DNA of 46,327 nt from Chitinophagaceae bacterium (GTDB taxonomy: Bacteria > Bacteroidota > Bacteroidia > Chitinophagales > Chitinophagaceae): the NCBI GenBank assembly GCA_009693715.1, contig SHWT01000004.1:1-46327 (forward strand). The letters run 5' to 3'. The notes below the pieces were generated by a model. It did not search any database, was not told the origin of the DNA, and was given only the letters and a program-made list of their open reading frames with translations. Numbering within the stretch: position 1 is the first letter of the stretch; every line of letters begins with the position of its first letter. A program made the translations under genes and the position numbers. Below, piece after piece: positions 18,728-28,428 of this stretch.

Positions 18728-21472
18728 CTATTCTGGTTCAAAGCCTAACATAAAGGTAAATCTTCCAGCATCTTTTAAGGTATTACTACCATTTAAGCGA
18801 TCTAAACCAATACCATAATCAAATCCCAAAAGTCCAAACATAGGAAGGAAAAAACGCATACCCAAACCAACGGAACGACGCAGGTTAAATGGATTGTATT
18901 CCTTCATGCTATACCATCCATTCGCTGCTTCAAAAAAGCCCAAAGCATAAATAGTACTGCTCGCAGCCAAACTTAATGGATATCTAATTTCAACTGCATA
19001 TTTGTTAAAAATGGTGAAATGTTGCCGCGCCGTTTGCTGATCAGGATTCACTTTTGGATTGGATGTTTCATAAACAGGATAACCTCTTTGTGCAATAATA
19101 TCATAGCCTAATAATGCAAATTGGTTACTTAATCCTGCATCCCCTAATTGGAATCTTTCAAATGGTGAAATAGCAAAATCAGTATTATAACGTCCTAGAA
19201 ATCCATATTTAGCAGCAAAACGTAATACAAATTGTTTGTTATGTTCTTCCCCTGTTGGTTTACCTAATGGCACAAACCACTCCCCATTAAAACGCCATTT
19301 ATGGTATTCTAATAATTGATACGGGTTTGCCCTTTTCCCAAAGTTGGGATCAAACAAAGAATAAGGCGGCGTTAATTGCGCACTCAATAAAAAAGTGGAA
19401 CCTGTTCTTGGAAAGGTAGGTTGATCAATAGAGGTTCGTTGTAAAGCGAGTCTTAAATTGAAATTGTTTACATTACCATTTGAAAAATTAGGTAAATTAT
19501 AGGGATCAATTGCGTAATCTTTTAAGGTATAGCGCGTATAGTTAATTCCGGTACTTAAGGAGAAATAATCATCAGGCCATTGTAACTGACGTCCAAAGGA
19601 AACAGTAGCACCTGTGGTAGATATATAACGCGCATCAGCTGCATTTGGATTATACATACCCGTTTGCATATCATAGGTTTGACCATACTTCGTATTATAT
19701 ATACTTACCGTTAAAGTATTTCTCTTGATGCCACCAAACCAAGGTTCCGTAAATGAAAAATTCGTTGAACGGAATGCCTTACCATTACTTTGAATCCGTA
19801 AACTTAACTTTTGTCCATCTCCCATGGGTAATGGATCCCAAGCAGCTTTTTTAAAGAAGTTTTTAGAAGAGAAATTATTAAAAGTGATTCCTAAGGTACC
19901 TGTAAGTCCGATATAGCCACCCCAACCTGCACTTAATTCCAATTGGTCACTCGATTTTTCTTCCACCCCATAATTGATATCTACCGTACCATCTTCTGGA
20001 TTTGGAACAGGATCAATTTTAATTTTTTCTTGGTCAAAATAATTTAACTGCGAAATTTCCCTTTGGGAACGAATCAATAAGGTACGACTAAATTTATCAC
20101 CTGGTATCGTTCTAATTTCACGACGAATGACAAAGTCTTTTGTTTTTTCATTACCCGCAATACGAATTGTTTTGATGGTTGCTTGAGGCCCTTCTCTCAA
20201 TCTTATTTCAAAATCGATGGTATCGTTATAAACAGCAGTTTCAATGGGGTCAACATTAAAAAACAAATAACCATCATCTTGGTATAAACCGCTAATATCT
20301 CCACCTTCCGCTGTTTGTGTTTTGCCTAATTTATTGTATAATATTTCTCTATTATAAATTTCCCCTTTTTTAATATTTAAAATACTAGACAATAAAGAGT
20401 CTGGGTATTTTGTGTTTCCTCTCCAAGTAATGTTTCCAAAAAAATACTTACGCCCTTCCTTTAATTGAATATCAATATTTAAATTACCTACTGCATTATG
20501 ATAAAGTGTATCCTTTTCTATTACGGCGTCACGAAACCCTAAAGAGTTATAATAGTTCAATAAATTATCTCGACTCTCATCAAATTTTTTCTCGCTATAT
20601 TTTGAAGAGGACAATTTAAAACGCACATATGGATTTAAAAATTTTCTAGTTTTAGTAAAAGTTAAATATCCTTTTTCGGCCATGTATTGTTCAAAAGTAT
20701 ACGGTGTTGTTTTTACAATCACCGGTTTGTCATACACTGGGAAAAGGGTCATTCTTGATTTTTCATGCACTTCCTTTAAACTTTTCTTCAGTTTTACTTC
20801 GTCCACTAAATTGCCGCCAAAATTAATATTATTAATGCGCACTTTAGGACCACGATCCACTTTAAAATCCAACAACAAACTATTTTTTTTAGTGGCATCC
20901 TTTTTTTCTATGATCACCACTTTTGCATCCTGAAAACCTTTGTCAGCAAAAAACTTTTTAATCCCTTCTACTGCAGTAATTTTCATATTTTCAGTAATCA
21001 CCCTATTCGGTGTTAAACCGGTTTTACCAGATAATTCGTCTGTCTCTGATTTTTTAACCCCTAAAAAATTGAACTTGGATAACCTTGGTCTTTCAACTAC
21101 ATCAATTTCAATATCAATTTCATTATTCACCAAGTCCGTTATATATACACTAACATCACTAAAGTAGTTTTGATCCATTAATTTACGAATCGCTTTAGCA
21201 AAATTATCACCCCCAGGAATGGCTACTTCATCGCCAATATTCAAGGTAGAAAGGGACAATAATAAGTTCTCGTCAAAATTTTCATTTCCCACCACTTTAA
21301 TGTCCCGAATTTTGTATTTGGCAGGCGCTTTCTGATTGAAAATGTTCATCAGTTTGACATTAATTTGTGAAACTGAATCCTTCACGGGTGCCACCTGGGC
21401 AAAAGAAGTCGAGGATAAAAAAAGAACCAATAAAGATCCTATAAAAAATGGAAAATATTTCTGCATCTGCAA
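18728..21472 (-). CDS. bamA: Outer membrane protein assembly factor BamA (Omp85)
   Basis: 914 aa with signal peptide, several POTRA-like segments and C-terminal barrel; FFLPMFGLLGFDYGIGLD...FMLGFEPE. Confidence 0.94.
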   Translation of the reverse strand: MQMQKYFPFFIGSLLVLFLSSTSFAQVAPVKDSVSQINVKLMNIFNQKAPAKYKIRDIKVVGNENFDENLLLSLSTLNIGDEVAIPGGDNFAKAIRKLMDQNYFSDVSVYITDLVNNEIDIEIDVVERPRLSKFNFLGVKKSETDELSGKTGLTPNRVITENMKITAVEGIKKFFADKGFQDAKVVIIEKKDATKKNSLLLDFKVDRGPKVRINNINFGGNLVDEVKLKKSLKEVHEKSRMTLFPVYDKPVIVKTTPYTFEQYMAEKGYLTFTKTRKFLNPYVRFKLSSSKYSEKKFDESRDNLLNYYNSLGFRDAVIEKDTLYHNAVGNLNIDIQLKEGRKYFFGNITWRGNTKYPDSLLSSILNIKKGEIYNREILYNKLGKTQTAEGGDISGLYQDDGYLFFNVDPIETAVYNDTIDFEIRLREGPQATIKTIRIAGNEKTKDFVIRREIRTIPGDKFSRTLLIRSQREISQLNYFDQEKIKIDPVPNPEDGTVDINYGVEEKSSDQLELSAGWGGYIGLTGTLGITFNNFSSKNFFKKAAWDPLPMGDGQKLSLRIQSNGKAFRSTNFSFTEPWFGGIKRNTLTVSIYNTKYGQTYDMQTGMYNPNAADARYISTTGATVSFGRQLQWPDDYFSLSTGINYTRYTLKDYAIDPYNLPNFSNGNVNNFNLRLALQRTSIDQPTFPRTGSTFLLSAQLTPPYSLFDPNFGKRANPYQLLEYHKWRFNGEWFVPLGKPTGEEHNKQFVLRFAAKYGFLGRYNTDFAISPFERFQLGDAGLSNQFALLGYDIIAQRGYPVYETSNPKVNPDQQTARQHFTIFNKYAVEIRYPLSLAASSTIYALGFFEAANGWYSMKEYNPFNLRRSVGLGMRFFLPMFGLLGFDYGIGLDRLNGSNTLKDAGRFTFMLGFEPE

Positions 21473-21564
21473 AGGGGCTACATTTATAATTTTAAAAGTG
21501 TCGCAAATTACTCGTAATATTTCAAAGTCTTTGTTAAAACCTCAAAATAGTTATATTATTTTTT

Positions 21565-22305
21565 TTAATCATTTGTTTGTACCTGCAGGCTGGTTTTCCC
21601 AAATCTGCGCTCCCTAGATTGAAAATCGAGGATGGCCTCGATCAAATCTTTCTTGCGAAAATCGGGCCAACGGGTCTCTGTAAAGTACAATTCAGCGTAA
21701 GCTAGCTGGTATAATAAAAAGTTGCTAATTCGGTATTCTCCACTGGTACGAATCATGAGCTCTGGGTCCGGGAATGCACTTGTAGAAAGGGCTGCCTCCA
21801 AAGTGGCCTCGGCAATATCGTCGGGCTGCATTTGCCCAATTCGTACCTTTTCAGCGATGTTTTTTATCGCTTGTATGAGCTCCCACCTACTACTATAACT
21901 AAGTGCAATGATCAGCTCCAATCCGGTATTTTTTGCGGTGGTTTGGGTCGCATTTTCTAGGGCTGCTTTGGCATCATCCGGTAACAAAGAAAGATTGCCA
22001 ATAAAGTGCAATTTGATATTGTTTTTATGCAAATCAGGGACTTCCTTGGCAATAGTATCCACAAATAGACTCATTAGGCCTGCAACCTCGGCTGCTGGGC
22101 GATCCCAATTTTCAGTACTAAAAGCATATAAAGTGAGGTATTTGATGCCTATTTCAGATGCTGCTTCTACAATATTGCGAACGCTTTGTACCCCATGAAA
22201 GTGCCCATAAAGTCGGTCCTGTCCTTTTTCTTGCGCCCATCGACCATTACCATCCATAATGATGGCGATATGCTTAGGTAATCTATTTAAATCCAAGTTG
22301 TCCAT
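21565..22305 (-). CDS. uppS: Isoprenyl transferase (undecaprenyl diphosphate synthase)
   Basis: PKHIAIIMDGNGRWAQEKGQDRLYGH, TLYAFSTENWDRP, PDPELMIRTSGEYRISNFLLYQLAYAELYF. Confidence 0.96.
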   Translation of the reverse strand: MDNLDLNRLPKHIAIIMDGNGRWAQEKGQDRLYGHFHGVQSVRNIVEAASEIGIKYLTLYAFSTENWDRPAAEVAGLMSLFVDTIAKEVPDLHKNNIKLHFIGNLSLLPDDAKAALENATQTTAKNTGLELIIALSYSSRWELIQAIKNIAEKVRIGQMQPDDIAEATLEAALSTSAFPDPELMIRTSGEYRISNFLLYQLAYAELYFTETRWPDFRKKDLIEAILDFQSRERRFGKTSLQVQTND

Positions 22306-22309
22306 ACTG

Positions 22310-22317
22310 CAAAATTA
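22310..22317 (-). promoter_or_regulatory. Candidate -7 box, 4 nt from uppS ATG
   Basis: Minus strand TAATTTTG matches TAnnTTTG; -33 unclear. Confidence 0.3.
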
Positions 22318-22330
22318 ATCGAATCCAAGG

Positions 22331-23125
22331 TTATTTTCGTTTAAACCTATTGAATAACCCGATGCTTTTCTTGGGTTTGTATTCAGCAATCCCGTAAATA
22401 TTATTGAAGGCATAAGAAATACCCAATTTCGCTGAAAAAAAACGGTCATTACTACTCATGCTTCCTTGATACCCCAAAGGGGCAGCAGTGGTCATAGGGG
22501 TGGCATTACCATCTATAAAATCAAGCTTGTCGGTGGTGGTATACCTGTAAGTGGCTTCGGCGAAAATATTAAATTTGCGATAAACATTAAATTTAAACCC
22601 TAGGTTCAACGGCAAAGTTAAATTCAACCCTGATTGCTTTTGCTTACCACTTAATACATCATCTGTAGAAATGACAACAACACTCGTATTATTATTGCGG
22701 ATGGTATCAAAGATATGCAAATAACCAACCCCAAAACCAAGATAGGGCGTAAACTTTTTATTGCGTGATCCTGCAATAAAATTTAGAAAATTAAATTCGC
22801 CCATCACACTTGCCTCTATCGTATTGATTTGAAAATTTGCATTGCGCAATAGCGCATAAGGATCTAAGGAAAGCATGTCATGAGAGGCTAATTTTTGCAT
22901 CTCCACATTCAATCTTACACCCACATAACTATTTAATTGTTTTTTTGCAAACGCACCATAATTTCTATAATATACTTGCACATCAGGTGCAATATCACCT
23001 TGATAGGAAGCCAAACCCATCAACAAACCAACTTCGCCTTTGTTCTCAGACAACTCCGTATGTTGCGCCATCACAAATTGCGAACAGCATAAAAAAACTA
23101 ATAAAAATAAAACGCTTTTAAACAT
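22331..23125 (-). CDS. DUF6089-type outer membrane beta-barrel protein
   Basis: Signal peptide; GEVGLLMGLASYQGDIAP; beta-barrel pattern; position between uppS and nadK. Confidence 0.75.
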   Translation of the reverse strand: MFKSVLFLLVFLCCSQFVMAQHTELSENKGEVGLLMGLASYQGDIAPDVQVYYRNYGAFAKKQLNSYVGVRLNVEMQKLASHDMLSLDPYALLRNANFQINTIEASVMGEFNFLNFIAGSRNKKFTPYLGFGVGYLHIFDTIRNNNTSVVVISTDDVLSGKQKQSGLNLTLPLNLGFKFNVYRKFNIFAEATYRYTTTDKLDFIDGNATPMTTAAPLGYQGSMSSNDRFFSAKLGISYAFNNIYGIAEYKPKKSIGLFNRFKRK

Positions 23126-23132
23126 ATGCTAA

Positions 23133-24014
23133 CTAATTTCTTTTATCCAAGCCCCAAGTCAATTTTGTTCTTAATGTGGTTAAATAACTATTCTCATTGA
23201 GTCGTATAAAGCTAACGGAAAATAATTCTTGTTTTAAGGCTAATTCAATTGTTTTTGGAACAATTTCCTTACGCGCATCTAAAGCACAAATCAATTCATC
23301 AGTCCTGCCTTCAATTTCAAAGGAAATGACGGAGGTATTGGGAACCACAATGGAACGCACATTTAAGTTATGCGGTGCCACAGGCGTAATCACAAAACTA
23401 GCAGAATCAGGAAATAAAATGGGGCCATTACAACTCATATTGTAACCAGTGGACCCGGTGGGTGTGGATACAATAATACCATCCGCCCAATAGGAATTTA
23501 AAAACTCCCCATTCAAATAAGTATGAATTTTAATCATGGGGGAAGTATCTCTCTTATGTAATACAAATTCATTAAGTCCATAGGGAGTTGCACCAAAAAC
23601 AGGAATATTTGCATCCAAGTGAATTAATGCGCGCTTTTCAATAACATAGGTGCGATTCATAAGCGCATCCACCATTAAGGATAATTCGTCTTTTGAAATA
23701 GATGCTAAAAAACCCAATCGGCCATAATTAATTCCTAAAATGGGAATATTTGAATCCCCCACTAAAGTAACCGAGTCTAAAACAGTACCATCGCCTCCCA
23801 AACTAATCAAACAATCAATGTTTTCAGGTAAATCATAAGCAGATGTAAATGGAATATAAGCTTCCTTGCCACTAGGGGCACAAAGTTCAAATTTTTGTAA
23901 TAAGTCATGAAAAATACAAATGGCAACATCATGCTTATGCAATTCCAACAACAATGCATTTAAAGATTGTCGCTGATCCAAATCAAACCCTCTACTATAT
24001 ATTGCTACTTTCAT
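23133..24014 (-). CDS. nadK: NAD kinase
   Basis: LISLGGDGTVLDSVTLVGDSNIPILGINYGRLGFLASI, YWADGIIVSTPTGSTGYNMSCNGPI. Confidence 0.95.
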   Translation of the reverse strand: MKVAIYSRGFDLDQRQSLNALLLELHKHDVAICIFHDLLQKFELCAPSGKEAYIPFTSAYDLPENIDCLISLGGDGTVLDSVTLVGDSNIPILGINYGRLGFLASISKDELSLMVDALMNRTYVIEKRALIHLDANIPVFGATPYGLNEFVLHKRDTSPMIKIHTYLNGEFLNSYWADGIIVSTPTGSTGYNMSCNGPILFPDSASFVITPVAPHNLNVRSIVVPNTSVISFEIEGRTDELICALDARKEIVPKTIELALKQELFSVSFIRLNENSYLTTLRTKLTWGLDKRN

Positions 24015-24019
24015 CTAAA

Positions 24020-25405
24020 TTAAAAATTAATTCCGCCGTGTAAATATACTCCTTTGTCGCCAAGCTGATTCACACTATAGTCAATTTTTAACACAAAATC
24101 ATAAATACTGATCACATCTAAACCAATACCAGCTGTTCTAATCAGGGTATTAGATAATTTATTGCTATTTAAAGGGCGATCACTATATACATACCCTAAA
24201 TTGGTAAAAACGCGAATCCAAAAATCATATTTCACTTCCGGTAAAAACTTTTGAGTTAACGGATTTTTAACAGTGAAGCTGCCTAAGGAATGATGAAAGG
24301 CTGTTTTCAAAATGGTTGCTGCATTTCCATCAGCTACATAATATTCAAATCCATTCATTTGCAAACTGCCATAGCCCAATAATCGACGATCTAAATAGTT
24401 ATCATTAGCTAAAAATTTCACTTGTGAATTGGTTTCAATGAAAATAAAATTTTGCTTCGAAAAAGAATGTGCTTTTACTTTTCTGAACTGAATGGAAGTA
24501 TATGGTGCCCCTTTAGAAAAACGTTGAAATAAAAATAATTCAGTTCCAGCACCCTTGGTAGGATAAGCATTATAATCAAATGCAATTTTGGTATACCCAA
24601 AAGTGATGTCTCCATAAGTCATCACATTTTTTTGAGTCGCTAAAAAATTAGGCTGAATTAAAAATCCAGTATCAGATAGTTCTTCTTTACCATATCCCAA
24701 CTGTAAGGAATATCGCTCAAATAAATTAGGGCGATAGGATAAGTTTACATTGGCGCGATATCCTTTTCTAATAATATCATTGGTTTTTGCAAATACCTGC
24801 TTGTCCTTCTCGGTTTTATAATTAAATTCCTTTTGGTTGTAATTTTGCCAACCTCCACCAACACCATATTTTAATTTTTTATCAAAAAAAGGTAATTGAT
24901 ATTGAATGATATTTTGTTGTGTGTACCCGCCAATAAATCCAATAACTAATTTGTCATTATTACCAGTGGCATTTTTTTGACTCAAAGTGACGCCGTAATT
25001 AACCCGATCCAAACTTCGGTTTTGTTCAGTCCACCATTGATTAAAGTTACGATCTATCCACTTGAAATAGGGTTTTGGTATAAAATACCATCTTTCCTTT
25101 ACTTGAATTTGTATGTCAACAATACTACTATCATTTCTTACTGGATAAATAGGCGTCACTTTAACAGATAAAAATAAAGCAGTATTAAAAAGTTGCTGTT
25201 GTGATAGTGTATTTAAAATAGATAATGAGTCCTTGTTAATTTGATCGCCCACATGATAAGGTAACTCTCTTAATAAAATATAATTTTTTGTTCGATTATT
25301 TCCTTCCACCTGTATGGCGTTTATACGAATCTGCGCTTTCAAATTAGCAGCAACACTTATGATAAAAAATAATAAAAGAAAGGAGCATCGAAAAATCTTA
25401 AACAT
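24020..25405 (-). CDS. Omp85/TamA-like outer membrane protein with about one POTRA-like domain and a C-terminal barrel
   Basis: Signal peptide; IRINAIQVEGNNRTKNYILLRELPYHVGDQINKDSL POTRA-like; bacterial surface antigen-type barrel ending in ...GGINF. Confidence 0.8.
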   Translation of the reverse strand: MFKIFRCSFLLLFFIISVAANLKAQIRINAIQVEGNNRTKNYILLRELPYHVGDQINKDSLSILNTLSQQQLFNTALFLSVKVTPIYPVRNDSSIVDIQIQVKERWYFIPKPYFKWIDRNFNQWWTEQNRSLDRVNYGVTLSQKNATGNNDKLVIGFIGGYTQQNIIQYQLPFFDKKLKYGVGGGWQNYNQKEFNYKTEKDKQVFAKTNDIIRKGYRANVNLSYRPNLFERYSLQLGYGKEELSDTGFLIQPNFLATQKNVMTYGDITFGYTKIAFDYNAYPTKGAGTELFLFQRFSKGAPYTSIQFRKVKAHSFSKQNFIFIETNSQVKFLANDNYLDRRLLGYGSLQMNGFEYYVADGNAATILKTAFHHSLGSFTVKNPLTQKFLPEVKYDFWIRVFTNLGYVYSDRPLNSNKLSNTLIRTAGIGLDVISIYDFVLKIDYSVNQLGDKGVYLHGGINF

Positions 25406-26057
25406 CTAAATAGTTCATTAAGTGGTGGTAGTGATCTTCAATATCATTATGCATAATGGTGTTACCAAAATAATGAACTACTTGATAATTGTATCTTTGA
25501 AGCGTGGCTATAATTATATCCGCTTCATCTTTATTTAACTTGATCGTAATAATAAGTGCCCCAGTTGCCTCGTCGAAATGGGTGTTTAACTGGGATATTT
25601 GCGCATTATTTGTTTCAACCAGTCGGCTTAACTCGGCTAGTGAATATTGATAAGGTGACACTGAAACTACAATGATGGCACCCGGATGATCCACGCCTAA
25701 AAATTGAGCCAACAAATCATTTAAATTTTTTTGAAGTATCACCCCAGTACATTCCTGTTGCTCATTTAACACTGGTAAAAGTGATAGCGCATTTTTAGAA
25801 AACAAATTCAAAGCCGCAGTAAAATGCATGGAACCTAAAATGCCAAAGCGGGTAAGCTGGTCGGCCAAATGAATTAATGTTTGATCAGCAGCAAGATTTA
25901 AAAGGTCTTCCTTGTTGACCAATCCAACAAAAAATTCCTCCTTCACTAATGGCAGATGCTGTATATCATAATCCTCCATACATTGTAATGCAAAGGAAGC
26001 CGTATCTTCAAAATGAAGCAAAGGAAAATTTGATATTGCGATGGAGGAAGCTAACAT
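25398..26057 (-). CDS. CBS domain-containing protein
   Basis: Two CBS-like segments (DIQHLPLVKEEFFVGLVNKEDLL; ALSLLPVLNEQQECTGVILQKNL) plus C-terminal ACT-like segment. Confidence 0.75.
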   Translation of the reverse strand: MLASSIAISNFPLLHFEDTASFALQCMEDYDIQHLPLVKEEFFVGLVNKEDLLNLAADQTLIHLADQLTRFGILGSMHFTAALNLFSKNALSLLPVLNEQQECTGVILQKNLNDLLAQFLGVDHPGAIIVVSVSPYQYSLAELSRLVETNNAQISQLNTHFDEATGALIITIKLNKDEADIIIATLQRYNYQVVHYFGNTIMHNDIEDHYHHLMNYLDV

Positions 26058-26067
26058 TTCAAATTAT

Positions 26068-26832
26068 TTATTTAGGTAGTTCAGTTAAAAACTTTTCCAA
26101 AATTGAATTGAATTCATCTGGCACTTCCATCATGGGTGCGTGACCACATTTATCTATAAAGTGCAACTGACTATTTGGAATTAATTTATTAAACTCCTCG
26201 CCCACCATTGGTGGTGTCACACAATCGTTTTTACCCCAAATTAATAAAGTGGGTTGTTTTATTTCTTTTAACTCAGCGCCTAAATTATTTCGAATAGCAC
26301 TTTTTGCCAAGGCAAGTACTTTAATCACTTTTATACGATTACATGTAATTTCAAAAACCTCATCCACCAATTCCTTCGTGGCTACATTAGGATCATAAAA
26401 TGTTTGCGCTGTTTTATTTTTAATGTATTCATAATCGCCACGTTTAGGATAGGTATCGCCCATGGCATTTTCATACAACCCGCTACTGCCAGTTAAAATA
26501 AGTGACTTTATTTTTGCAGGATGTTTTAAAATATATACCAACCCTACATGCCCTCCAAGGGAATTGCCTAATAAATGAATATTTTGATACCCCCTTGCTT
26601 CAATGAATTTTTCCACATGCTTAGCCAACCCAGTGACAGTGGTATGTAATAAATCCAAATCGAACAATGGCAATATAGGGACCACCACTTTATGGGTGTG
26701 TCTGAATTTTTCAATTAAACCAGAAAAATTACTGAGTGCCCCAAATAGGCCATGTAAAAGCATAAGGGTTTCCCCCTCGCCTACCTCCAGGTAATTAAAT
26801 TTTCCGTCTTTTTGTATTTCGTATTCCATCAT
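26068..26832 (-). CDS. Alpha/beta hydrolase
   Basis: LMLLHGLFGALSNF, HLLGNSLGGHVGLVY, LLIWGKNDCVTP, DKCGHAPMMEVPDEF catalytic motifs. Confidence 0.93.
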   Translation of the reverse strand: MMEYEIQKDGKFNYLEVGEGETLMLLHGLFGALSNFSGLIEKFRHTHKVVVPILPLFDLDLLHTTVTGLAKHVEKFIEARGYQNIHLLGNSLGGHVGLVYILKHPAKIKSLILTGSSGLYENAMGDTYPKRGDYEYIKNKTAQTFYDPNVATKELVDEVFEITCNRIKVIKVLALAKSAIRNNLGAELKEIKQPTLLIWGKNDCVTPPMVGEEFNKLIPNSQLHFIDKCGHAPMMEVPDEFNSILEKFLTELPK

Positions 26833-27050
26833 ATCTTAAGTTGAACAGATAAATTACCCACTATTATTTAATGCGTAATTTACTATTTTATAATGCGGTT
26901 AAAGATACTTAAATCATTGTAAATAATGCCAAAATAGGGTAATTTTAAACAGCTTAAACAATACAAAATTTAACGAAATTATAACGAGCAAAAAAGCGTT
27001 TAAATGAAGATAAATCGACTCACTATCCATTCGTTGTTAGCTACCACTGG

Positions 27051-27566
27051 CTAGGTAAAGGGATTTGAAAAAGTGCCAATGGTTGTTTTGATAAAGGGCA
27101 GCCAGTGGCTCATCTTTTCCATACAATAGGGCCACCACTTTTGCAAGTAGGAATAACTATACGCATCTTTCATTTTTTCCGCCTCCAGCACCCCTAAGAT
27201 TTGTAAAAAATAGACCAAGGCGCTCCAAATAGTAAAGTAAATAAAACCATAGAGTACAATACCCAATAATTTATTCAGCCAGCCTAACATTAAAAGGTCC
27301 GCGGTTTGCTGTAATAAACCAGAAACCCATCTGATTAAAAATAATACCACTAACAAAACAATTATAAAGGAGATAAAAGGCAGCCAATGGCTTTCTATTT
27401 TTGTATATTGTTTTAATACGCTCGCTACCCAACCTGCTAATTGATAGGCAACAATTAGCCCTATGAAAAATGAAAAAAAGGAAAGTATCGCTTTGATTAA
27501 ACCATTACGTAAGCCTTGCAGAATTGCAACAATCAATAGGGTGCCTGTTAAAATATCTAACCACAT
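27051..27566 (-). CDS. CvpA family membrane protein
   Basis: LDILTGTLLIVAILQGLRNGLIKAILSFFSFFIGLIVAYQLA. Confidence 0.87.
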   Translation of the reverse strand: MWLDILTGTLLIVAILQGLRNGLIKAILSFFSFFIGLIVAYQLAGWVASVLKQYTKIESHWLPFISFIIVLLVVLFLIRWVSGLLQQTADLLMLGWLNKLLGIVLYGFIYFTIWSALVYFLQILGVLEAEKMKDAYSYSYLQKWWPYCMEKMSHWLPFIKTTIGTFSNPFT

Positions 27567-27568
27567 AA

Positions 27569-28021
27569 TTAAGTAGTAAGTAGTGATTTCGCAATCGCCG
27601 AAATTATTTTACCATCTGCTTGCCCTGCAAGTTGTTTGGTGGCAAGGCCCATTACTTTACCCAAATCCTGTTGGCCTGATGCGCCTAGTTCAGTAATAAT
27701 ACCTTTTACAGCCGCTTTCACGTCCTCCTCACTCATTTGCGCTGGTAAAAACTTTTCGATAATGGCAATCTCTTCTGATTCTTTCACTGCCAAATCCGGT
27801 CTACTTTGTTGTTCATAGATAGCTAAGGAGTCCTTACGTTGCTTTACTAATTTTTGCAACAACTTTAATTCCGTGTCAGGGGATATTTCACCATTGGCTC
27901 CGGGATCGGTTTTTGCTTTTATAATTTCAGCTTTGATGGCCCTTAAGCCTCTTAACATTGCTTCATCCTTATTTTTCATTGCATCCTTCAATAAGGACAT
28001 CACTTCAGTTTCTAAACTCAT
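27569..28021 (-). CDS. GatB/YqeY domain-containing protein
   Basis: MSLETEVMSLLKDAMKNKDEAMLRGLRAIKAEI...IIEKFLPAQMSEEDV...DLGKVMGLATKQLAGQADGKIIS. Confidence 0.93.
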   Translation of the reverse strand: MSLETEVMSLLKDAMKNKDEAMLRGLRAIKAEIIKAKTDPGANGEISPDTELKLLQKLVKQRKDSLAIYEQQSRPDLAVKESEEIAIIEKFLPAQMSEEDVKAAVKGIITELGASGQQDLGKVMGLATKQLAGQADGKIISAIAKSLLTT

Positions 28022-28033
28022 AACTTAAATTAT

Positions 28034-28378
28034 TTATTTATTTTGTGCTATTTGACTTGCACTAAATTTTTTATAAAACGAATAGGCAAACTCTTTAAAG
28101 TCATTTGCGATTGCTTCATCCTGTGTTGCTCTTAAATAGGTTTCACCCATGCCCATTAAATTTTGATAGAAAAAGTCGGCCATTTCATCCACCATCATAT
28201 CCTTTGTCCATAAATCAATACGCAAAGCAGTTTTATCGGTAGGATCCCATAAAGTAAGCATCATTGCTCTGGCCTCTTGTGTTTCATTTGCAGTGCTATC
28301 GGAAGCAGACCATTTAATATTTTGTGGAATTTTTTGTTCGTCTAAATCTATCAGAACATTAATAGTAGATTGATGCAT
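28034..28378 (-). CDS. gldC: Gliding motility protein GldC
   Basis: MHQSTINVLIDLDEQKIPQNIKWSASDSTANETQEARAMMLTLWDPTDKTALRIDLWTKDMMVDEM matches the GldC family; ATG at 28378 preferred over TTG at 28399. Confidence 0.85.
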   Translation of the reverse strand: MHQSTINVLIDLDEQKIPQNIKWSASDSTANETQEARAMMLTLWDPTDKTALRIDLWTKDMMVDEMADFFYQNLMGMGETYLRATQDEAIANDFKEFAYSFYKKFSASQIAQNK

Positions 28379-28428
28379 AATGTAATTTTTGTAGGGCAAA
28401 AATACTATTTTATTGCTTAAGATACACC

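Noticed and set aside
26833-27050. Long AT-rich intergenic region upstream of the alpha/beta hydrolase gene, considered for tRNA or sRNA
   Set aside because: No cloverleaf, TTCGA-type arm or strong stem found by eye; likely promoter-bearing spacer.
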